Below are positions 15,847 to 20,784 of a stretch of 20,784 nucleotides of DNA, in pieces. Both the position numbers and the translations under genes were made by a program. The DNA is taken from contig JAQGIA010000021.1 in the NCBI GenBank assembly GCA_028291445.1, forward strand, positions 1-20,784, in the 5' to 3' direction. Each line of letters begins with the position of its first letter. Positions within the stretch are counted from its first letter, which is position 1. The DNA is from Belnapia sp. Lineage in GTDB: Bacteria > Pseudomonadota > Alphaproteobacteria > Acetobacterales > Acetobacteraceae. The notes below the pieces were generated by a model, which ran no database searches, was not told the origin of the DNA, and saw only the letters and a program-made list of their open reading frames with translations.

Positions 15847-16913
15847 GCCGGCGTGCTCAGCACATCGGCGTGGATCCGCTCCGAAAGCCGCGTCGAATCG
15901 GTATTGGGCCGGATGACCTTCACCGTCTTGAGCTCGTCGATATAGGCCGCCAGTTCGAGGCGCAGCGCCGAGCCGACGGGGTGGTGCCCATGGGTATGGC
16001 TGCGCAGCATGGCGGCCAGCGCCGGCACCGGCGCCTTGGCGTAAGGGGCGAAGACTGCCGCCGCCTCATCCGGCCTGGCCTGCACCCAGTCCTGGGCTTC
16101 GAGCAACGCGGCGGTGACCGCACGCGCCGCGGCGCGGTCCTGCTTTACCAGGCTGCCGCTGACGCCGAGGACGCAGCAGGCGCGATGCGCGTATTCGCCC
16201 TGCAGGTTGTTGTCGACCTCGACCAGGCCCTCACGGTCGCGGATCAGCGAAGCGAGCGGGTCGCTCAGCGCGAAGCCCTGGATGTCGCCGCGCTTCAGCG
16301 CCTCGGCCAGCAGGTCGGCGGGGAACTGCCGCCAGGTCAGGTCGCGTTCCGGGTCGAGGCCACGCTTGGCCGCGACGATCGAGAAGAAGTTCTTGTCGGG
16401 CGCCGCCATGTCGGAAGCACCCAGGGTCTTGCCCTTGAAATCCGCCAGGGTCGTGATGCCGGCACCGGGCAGCGCGAAGATCCGCATGCAGCCGCCATGG
16501 ATGGCGGTGGTGATCTTCACGTCGAAGCCTTGCTCCAGCGGCTTCAGCCAGCGCAGCGCCATGCCGACCCCGGCATCCGCCTTGCCCGTGGCGATGGCTT
16601 CGAGCAGCTGGTCGGTGGAGCCGCCGAAGTTGATCAGTTCCACGTCGAGGTTGTAGCGCTCGAAGATGCCCTGGGTCGCCGCCACAGGGACGCCCACGGT
16701 GCAGACGCCATTCGCATTCCAGGTGAGCTTCAGCTTGCGCCGCTGGCCGGGCGCAGCGGCGGCGGCCGGCCCCTCCCCGGCCGTGCGGCAGATCGGTTGA
16801 TCGGCGAAGGGATCGGCGGGGGCGAAGGCGCGCGGTGCCATGGCGCCGATGGGCAGGGCGAGCGCGGCGGTGCCGGCGGCGCGCAGCAGCGTGCGGCGGT
16901 TGGTATCGATCAT
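15843..16913 (-). CDS. ABC transporter substrate-binding protein, SsuA/TauA/NMT1-like
   Basis: A 356-residue periplasmic receptor for the adjacent permease-ATPase pair. The N-terminus has a twin-arginine-like motif (NRRTLLRAAG, residues 5-14), suggesting Tat export. The type II binding fold is recognised from KLKLTWNANGVCTVGVPVAA, the first-domain segment IFERYNLDVELINFGGSTDQ, TTLADFKGKTLGASD, and the IQGFALSDPLASLI hinge. Cysteines occur in both DQPICRTAGE and NGVCTVGV. The ATG at 16913 is preceded by GGAGAAG. It overlaps the permease start. Ligands in the family include sulfonates, taurine, nitrate and pyrimidine precursors; the two neighbouring flavin monooxygenases favour a sulfonate or sulfone. 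Confidence 0.9.
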   Translation of the reverse strand: MIDTNRRTLLRAAGTAALALPIGAMAPRAFAPADPFADQPICRTAGEGPAAAAAPGQRRKLKLTWNANGVCTVGVPVAATQGIFERYNLDVELINFGGSTDQLLEAIATGKADAGVGMALRWLKPLEQGFDVKITTAIHGGCMRIFALPGAGITTLADFKGKTLGASDMAAPDKNFFSIVAAKRGLDPERDLTWRQFPADLLAEALKRGDIQGFALSDPLASLIRDREGLVEVDNNLQGEYAHRACCVLGVSGSLVKQDRAAARAVTAALLEAQDWVQARPDEAAAVFAPYAKAPVPALAAMLRSHTHGHHPVGSALRLELAAYIDELKTVKVIRPNTDSTRLSERIHADVLSTPA

Positions 16914-16935
16914 CGGTCTTCTCCGGTTCGGTCGG

Positions 16936-18039
16936 TCATTCGGCGGCGATGGCGAGGCCAGCCCGGGCGGCGACCGCGGCACGGGTCGCCGGCAGCAGCT
17001 CGCGGCCGAAGGCGACGGCATCCTCCAGCGGGTCGAAGCCACGGATGAGGAAGGTGGTCACCCCGAGGGCGCGGTATTCGGCCAAGGCCTCGGCCACCTG
17101 CTCCGGCGTGCCGACCAGCGCCGTGGTATTGGCGCCGGCGCCGACCGCCGCCGCCACTTCGGTCCAGAGCCGGGTATCCCGCACCCGGCCACCGGCGGCG
17201 GCGTCCAGCAGGCGCCGGGAGCCGATGCTCTCGGGCTTCGGCCCCCCGCCGCCGACGGCATCGGCACGCAATTCGCGGATGCGGGCGAGGATGCGGTCGG
17301 CCCGGGCCCAGGCGGCCGCTTCCGTCGCGGCCAGGACGGGGCGGACGGAGAGGCTGAAGCGGATCGCCGCCGGATCGCGCCCGGCCCTGGCGACGCTGGC
17401 GCGAACCCGGGCGATGGTGTCCCGCGCCTGGTCCAGGGTCTCGCCCCAGAAGGCATAGACATCGGCGAGCCGCCCGGCGATGTCGATGGCGATGTCGGAG
17501 GAGCCGCCGAAGAAGACCGGGATATGCGGCTGCTGCAGCGGCTTCACCTCGGAGAAGCCATCCTCGAAGCGGTAATGGGCACCCGCATGGTCGAAGGGCT
17601 CGGCGCTGGTCCAGAGCCGCTTCAGCAGGGCGACGTATTCCTCCGAGCGGGCGTAGCGCTCGGCGTGCGAAAGATAGTCGCCGTCCTTGCGTTGCTCGGC
17701 CGGGCTGCCGCCGCTGATCACATGGATCGCCGCGCGGCCGCCCGAGAGCTGGTCAAAGGTGGCGAATTGCCGCGCCGCCAAGGTCGGTGCGACGAAGCCC
17801 GGGCGATGGGCCACCATGAAGCCGATGCGGCTGGTCGCCGCCGCCGCATGCCCGGCGACCAGCAGCGCGTCCGGGGTGGTGCTGCCCCAGGCGACCAGGA
17901 TGCGGTCGAAGCCGCCGGCCTCATGCGCCTGGGCGAAGCGCTGGATATAGCCGGGATCGATCGCCGGGGCCCGGGGCGGGTGGATCTCGGATTGCGCCCG
18001 ATGCGCGATCATGCCGATGAATTCGAGGGGATGGGTCAT
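16936..18039 (-). CDS. LLM class flavin-dependent monooxygenase, SsuD-like
   Basis: A 367-residue luciferase-like (bacterial luciferase superfamily) flavin-dependent enzyme, close in length to alkanesulfonate monooxygenase. Recognisable elements are the N-terminal strand FIGMIAHRAQSEI, the SRIGFMVAHRPGFVAPTLAA segment, the flavin region HVISGGSPAEQRKDGDYLSH, and VFFGGSSDIAIDIAGRLADV near residue 175. The family uses reduced FMN and O2 to release sulfite from alkanesulfonates or to attack sulfones and related molecules. No NAD(P)H:FMN reductase gene is in the window, so reduced flavin must come from elsewhere. The ATG at 18039 has GGAGA upstream. The gene sits between a Bug gene (14-base gap) and the receptor gene (22-base gap). 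Confidence 0.9.
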   Translation of the reverse strand: MTHPLEFIGMIAHRAQSEIHPPRAPAIDPGYIQRFAQAHEAGGFDRILVAWGSTTPDALLVAGHAAAATSRIGFMVAHRPGFVAPTLAARQFATFDQLSGGRAAIHVISGGSPAEQRKDGDYLSHAERYARSEEYVALLKRLWTSAEPFDHAGAHYRFEDGFSEVKPLQQPHIPVFFGGSSDIAIDIAGRLADVYAFWGETLDQARDTIARVRASVARAGRDPAAIRFSLSVRPVLAATEAAAWARADRILARIRELRADAVGGGGPKPESIGSRRLLDAAAGGRVRDTRLWTEVAAAVGAGANTTALVGTPEQVAEALAEYRALGVTTFLIRGFDPLEDAVAFGRELLPATRAAVAARAGLAIAAE

Positions 18040-18053
18040 GCTTGCGTCTCCGT

Positions 18054-19001
18054 TCAGGCGATGCGCAGGCGACGGAGCGCCGCGCCGGTCACGGCGTGGT
18101 CGGCGGCGACGCGGCGGGCGACGTCCTCCGGGCTCAGCGGCTCCGGCTTCAGGCCGAAGCGGCGGAGCGCCGCCGTCACCTCGGGCTCGCCGAGGCTGTC
18201 GTTGAAGTCGCGGTTCAGCCGGGCGACCGTCGCCTCCGCCGTGCCGGCCGGGGCAAAAAGGCCGAACCAGCCGCCGCTCGGCCAGTGCCGGCCGATGCCG
18301 AGTTCCGCCGCCGTCGGCAGATCGGGAAACAGCTCCCAGCGGTCGGCGCCGAGGGTGGCCAGCGCCCGCAGCCTTCCCTCCCGCACATGCGGCGCGGCGA
18401 TGGGGTCGATCACCAGGTGGCAATCGCCGGCGACGGTGCTGGTGGCGGCGGCGGCGCTGCCCGGGAAGGGAACGTGCACCGCCTCGAAGCCACCCTCATC
18501 CGCCAGCAGCGCGCCGCGCAGATGGCCGGCGGAGCCGATGCCGGCCGAGCCGTAGTTCAGGAAGCCGGGCCGGCGGCGGGCGAGGGCGATCAGCTCCGGC
18601 AGGGTGGTGACCGGCAGCGACGGATGCACCGCGACGACGCTGTAGGATTCGCCGGCCGAGGCGATGGGCGCGAAGGACCGCAGCGGATCGTAGCCGACAT
18701 TGCCGAGATGCGGCGCGATGGTGAGGTTGCCGGCCGAGGCGTTCAGCAGCGTATGCCCATCCGGCTTGGACTCGGCGACGGCGCGGGCGCCGACCGCACC
18801 GCCCGCCCCGGCGCGGTTCTCGACCACCACGTTCACCCCGAGCCGCGGCCCCAGCGCGCGGGCCATGGTGCGGGACACGTTGTCATTGGTGGCGCCCGGC
18901 GGAAACGGGCAGAGGTAGCGGATCGGCCGTTCGGGAAAGCCCTGGGCCCGGGCCAGGAACGGCATGGCGAGGCCGGTGGCGAGCAGGCTGCGGCGGATCA
19001 T
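18054..19001 (-). CDS. Bug family (TctC-like) periplasmic binding protein within the organosulfur operon
   Basis: A 315-residue Bug/TctC-family receptor. A short signal sequence (MIRRSLLATGLAMPFLARA) is followed by the family hallmark FPERPIRYLCPFPPGATND; NVVVENRAGAGGAVGARAVA and DGHTLLNASAGNL are further signatures. The cysteine in the first hallmark is unusual, as most members have Val or Ile there. Its start overlaps the stop of the upstream monooxygenase-like gene (ATGA) and it lies 14 bases before the LLM gene, so it is firmly embedded in the operon. This suggests the Bug protein binds a related substrate or product, although no TctAB partner is present. Confidence 0.91.
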   Translation of the reverse strand: MIRRSLLATGLAMPFLARAQGFPERPIRYLCPFPPGATNDNVSRTMARALGPRLGVNVVVENRAGAGGAVGARAVAESKPDGHTLLNASAGNLTIAPHLGNVGYDPLRSFAPIASAGESYSVVAVHPSLPVTTLPELIALARRRPGFLNYGSAGIGSAGHLRGALLADEGGFEAVHVPFPGSAAAATSTVAGDCHLVIDPIAAPHVREGRLRALATLGADRWELFPDLPTAAELGIGRHWPSGGWFGLFAPAGTAEATVARLNRDFNDSLGEPEVTAALRRFGLKPEPLSPEDVARRVAADHAVTGAALRRLRIA

Positions 19002-20149
19002 CGGGCGGCCTCCCCCAGCGCGGCCCGGCCAGCGGCGAGATGCGCCGCATCGGTCGCCGGGGCATGCATCCGGGCGCATTGGACATCCCGCCAATGCCGC
19101 TCCAATGGATTGGCCCGGTCATGCGCGTGGTTGCCGGCGAGCAGGGTCGCCTGTTCCACCGCGCGCACGGCATTCTCGGCGAGCACCACCTTCAGCGCGC
19201 CGGATTCGGCGGCGCTCGGCACCTGGCCGTCGTCGGTGGCCTGGGCCAGGGCCTCGGCGATGCGGGCATTGGCGGCCAGCAGTCCCTCGATCTGGCCGAT
19301 CGCCTCCTGCACCCGCGGCAACTCCGCCAGGGGCGTGCCCAGGCTGCCGGGCACCCGGTGGCGCAGGAAGCCGATGATCCAGTCGCGCGCGGCACGGGCT
19401 ACGCCAGTATAGACCGCCGTCACCAGCACGCTGTTCCAGGCCATCTGCAGCGCATCGGGACCGGCGCCGGGACCCGGCGGGGCCAGGCCGATCGCCTGGC
19501 CGGCCGGGATGCGCACCGCATCGAGGACCACGTCATGGCTGCCGGAGGCGCGCAGGCCCAGGTGGTCCCAGGTCTCGACGATGCCGACGCCGGGCGCATC
19601 GGCCGGCACCAGGAAGACGCCGACGCGGGGCTCTGCCTCGTCGGTGCGGCCCCAGACCTCCAGCCAGCGAAGGCCGGGGGCGCCGGTGGCGTAGCGCTTG
19701 CGACCGGAGATCTCCCAGCCCGTCGCGGTGCGGCGGGCGATCGTGGCCGGCAGGCCGCCGCGGGTCGGCGAGCCGAGCTCCGGTTCGACCCGCAGGCTGT
19801 TGATCAGCGCACCATCGGTGACCGCGTCGCGTTGCACCCGCTGCCGCAGGGCTTCGGGCCAGGCGTCGTTACGGGCCAGGGCAGCATGTTTCAGGTATTG
19901 CATGGCGAGCACCAGCGCGGTTGCCGGGCAGGCCGCGCCGACCTGGGTGATGACCTCGGCGGCGACCCGCAGCCCGCCACCCCCGCCGCCGAGCGCGGCG
20001 GGTACGGTCAGCGCGAGCAGGCCCCGGGCATGCAGGGCGGCAAGGCTGTCATGCGGGAAGCTGCCTGCCCGATCATGCCGTACCGCTGCCGCTGCGATGC
20101 CGGGCAACAGATCGGCGAGGCCGCGCAATGGCGATGCGTGAGCGTTCAT
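18998..20149 (-). CDS. Acyl-CoA dehydrogenase-fold flavin monooxygenase, SfnB/DszC-like
   Basis: A 383-residue flavoprotein of the acyl-CoA dehydrogenase fold. The N-terminal helical domain contains LHARGLLALTVPAALGGGGGGL, the middle beta domain GWEISGRKRYATGAPGLRWL, and the end of that domain GLRASGSHDVVLDAVRIP. The C-terminal ERHWRDVQCARMHAP is the pattern of the DszC/SfnB group (sulfur-heterocycle or sulfone oxidation), which act as FMN-dependent monooxygenases rather than dehydrogenases. The ATG at 20149 has GAGGG upstream and overlaps the small gene's stop (ATGA). Linkage with an LLM enzyme and a sulfonate-type importer supports organosulfur desulfurisation; the substrate is not determined. 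Confidence 0.87.
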   Translation of the reverse strand: MNAHASPLRGLADLLPGIAAAAVRHDRAGSFPHDSLAALHARGLLALTVPAALGGGGGGLRVAAEVITQVGAACPATALVLAMQYLKHAALARNDAWPEALRQRVQRDAVTDGALINSLRVEPELGSPTRGGLPATIARRTATGWEISGRKRYATGAPGLRWLEVWGRTDEAEPRVGVFLVPADAPGVGIVETWDHLGLRASGSHDVVLDAVRIPAGQAIGLAPPGPGAGPDALQMAWNSVLVTAVYTGVARAARDWIIGFLRHRVPGSLGTPLAELPRVQEAIGQIEGLLAANARIAEALAQATDDGQVPSAAESGALKVVLAENAVRAVEQATLLAGNHAHDRANPLERHWRDVQCARMHAPATDAAHLAAGRAALGEAAR

Positions 20150-20346
20150 CGGACCCTCGCGCCACGCTGCGTGTTGCGGCCGATGACCAGGCCGGCCACG
20201 CGTCGTGCCTCGGCCGGGGTTGGGAAGGTGGCGCCGTCGATGTCCTCGACCAGCGGGTCGGTCGCGATGAAACGCCAGGTATCGGCATGGGAGACAGCGA
20301 CGCCGAGAAAGCGTCCCTGCACCTCGATGGTATGGGAAGTATGCAT
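20146..20346 (-). CDS. Small conserved-looking protein, first gene of the organosulfur operon
   Basis: A 66-residue soluble protein, starting HTIEVQGRFLGVAVSHAD, then WRFIATDPLVEDIDGATF and a short helical tail rich in arginine. The alternating pattern looks like a small beta-sheet protein with a C-terminal helix. Similar short proteins are, from memory, found near sulfur-transport operons of alphaproteobacteria, but no function is known to me. GGGAG 8 bases upstream supports the ATG at 20346. The last four bases overlap the next start (ATGA), so its translation probably drives that of the monooxygenase gene. This coupling makes its ribosome binding site a logical control point for the operon. 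Confidence 0.7.
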   Translation of the reverse strand: MHTSHTIEVQGRFLGVAVSHADTWRFIATDPLVEDIDGATFPTPAEARRVAGLVIGRNTQRGARVR

Positions 20347-20348
20347 GC

Positions 20349-20422
20349 ACGGGGCTCCCGGCGCGGGAACCGCGCCGAACAGAGATCAGGCCAAGGAACT
20401 GGATGGGCGCCGAGCGCCCCGT
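20349..20422 (-). promoter_or_regulatory. Candidate leader RNA switch over the first gene's ribosome binding site
   Basis: Two perfect hairpins occur in the leader: GGGCGC/GCGCCC (20405-20410 with 20414-20419, 3-base loop) and CGGCGCGG/CCGCGCCG (20359-20366 with 20370-20377, 3-base loop). The bases between the ribosome binding site and the ATG (20349-20355, ACGGGGC on the + strand) are perfectly complementary to 20416-20422, which overlaps the first hairpin. The two pairings exclude each other, so one state could hide the ribosome binding site. Chance complementarity is common in such GC-rich DNA. Confidence 0.35.
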
Positions 20423-20425
20423 CGT

Positions 20426-20533
20426 TCAGCGCCGACAGCGCATCCTGCGGCAGGACGAGGCGCACGGGTTCGCGGCGGCGCCCTGGCCAGGGAGGGGGCG
20501 CTTCAGCGCCTGGTATCGCGGTGCAAGCTGCAT
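20426..20533 (-). CDS. Possible leader peptide with Cys/Arg-rich end
   Basis: A 35-codon upstream reading frame in the operon leader. It ends with NPCASSCRRMRCRR, with three cysteine codons among the last 13. The stop is four bases from the first candidate regulatory helix. The ATG has only a weak GGA about 11 bases upstream, so translation is uncertain. If translated, a ribosome waiting at the last Cys codon would cover the helix arm that can mask the operon's first ribosome binding site. It could also be a random open frame. Confidence 0.27.
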   Translation of the reverse strand: MQLAPRYQALKRPLPGQGAAANPCASSCRRMRCRR

Positions 20534-20580
20534 GATTCAAAATCCGCGCAGCCATCGCACGATGCGCTGGCCAGGACGAT

Positions 20581-20610
20581 ATTAAACGTCTGGCATTCGT
20601 TTAACGTCAA
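20581..20610 (-). promoter_or_regulatory. Predicted sigma70-type promoter of the organosulfur operon
   Basis: Read on the minus strand, TTGACG (20610-20605) is followed after 18 bases by TTTAAT (20586-20581), a near-consensus -35/-10 pair within the only AT-rich stretch of the window. Transcription would start near 20573, leaving a leader of about 225 bases before the first gene. Confidence 0.5.
20582..20604. repeat. Perfect inverted repeat inside the promoter spacer (operator candidate)
   Basis: TTAAACG (20582-20588) and CGTTTAA (20598-20604) are perfect inverted arms with a 9-base spacer. They fill the space between the predicted -35 and -10 hexamers, overlapping the latter, which is a usual position for a repressor operator. 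A further palindrome, TTTACGTAAA, lies upstream of the promoter at 20628-20637. Confidence 0.5.
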
Positions 20611-20676
20611 CCATAAACAACTAACATTTTACGTAAATAACCGAATCACTATTGTAGATAGTTTTATAAAGAGCCT

Positions 20677-20784
20677 TCATGGCTGGCTTTCAGCAATAAG
20701 GCCGGCGGCTACGGCAGGATCGCCCTGCAGATGTACATGGCGCCTCAACAGGCTGATCGCGTTGGGTCCAGACCCGGCGCTACC
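20677..20784 (-). CDS. Possible 3' end of an upstream gene, cut by the window edge
   Basis: An open minus-strand frame enters at the window edge and stops at 20677. Its last residues include NAISLLRRHVHLQGDPAVAA. The composition returns to GC-rich here after the AT-rich promoter region, as expected for coding sequence. The frame is only 35 codons and I do not recognise a family, so this is a weak call. Confidence 0.2.
   Translation of the reverse strand, partial: GSAGSGPNAISLLRRHVHLQGDPAVAAGLIAESQP

Noticed and set aside
20073..20555. A 160-codon minus-strand frame covering the operon leader and first genes
   Set aside because: It overlaps the 66-residue gene and the monooxygenase start in another frame, lacks a ribosome binding site and has no recognisable pattern.
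1..20784. tRNA, rRNA, CRISPR array, insertion sequence or prophage
   Set aside because: I looked for clover-leaf sequences, regularly spaced repeats, transposase motifs and terminal inverted repeats and found none.

Overview
The window comes from a GC-rich bacterial chromosome with tightly packed, overlapping genes and very high GC at third codon positions. The fused MrpA-MrpB antiporter subunit, the many Bug-type periplasmic binding proteins and the organosulfur uptake operon suggest an alphaproteobacterium, perhaps a Roseomonas-like Acetobacteraceae. That placement is inference from gene content; no rRNA or marker gene is present.

Region 1 (about 181-6763, + strand) is a single probable transcription unit. 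A PtsN-like EIIA regulatory protein comes first, followed by a complete Mrp/Pha multisubunit cation/proton antiporter: mrpAB (fused), mrpC, mrpD, mrpE, mrpF and mrpG. Almost every junction is an overlap or a direct abutment. The products would form one large membrane complex exchanging Na+ or K+ for H+, and the PTS protein may link it to metabolic or potassium status.

Region 2 (6907-11748) is mixed. A short MetE-like zinc methyltransferase relative (+) converges on an orphan amino-acid-type ABC binding protein (-), with a candidate terminator hairpin between them. Upstream of the binding protein lie a truncated, frameshifted LysR regulator remnant and then an MFS symporter (-). The roughly 450 bases upstream of the MFS gene hold only what may be another decayed reading frame.

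Region 3 (11749-20784, - strand) is dominated by a long operon for organosulfur or sulfonate scavenging. In transcription order it has a 66-residue small protein, a DszC/SfnB-like flavin monooxygenase of the acyl-CoA dehydrogenase fold, a Bug binding protein, an LLM (SsuD-like) flavin monooxygenase, then a TauA/SsuA-like binding protein, permease and ATPase, a tiny hydrophobic protein, and a second Bug protein. A third Bug gene follows after a gap. The transporter would import the substrate and the two flavin enzymes would cleave its C-S bond; the exact substrate cannot be read from the sequence.

The most unusual signal is in front of this operon (20347-20610). A plausible sigma70-type promoter encloses a perfect inverted repeat. 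It is followed by a leader of about 225 bases with a short reading frame ending in a Cys/Arg-rich tail, then two GC hairpins. A competing pairing could mask the ribosome binding site of the first gene. This looks like a possible cysteine-responsive attenuator, but it is a prediction from sequence only.
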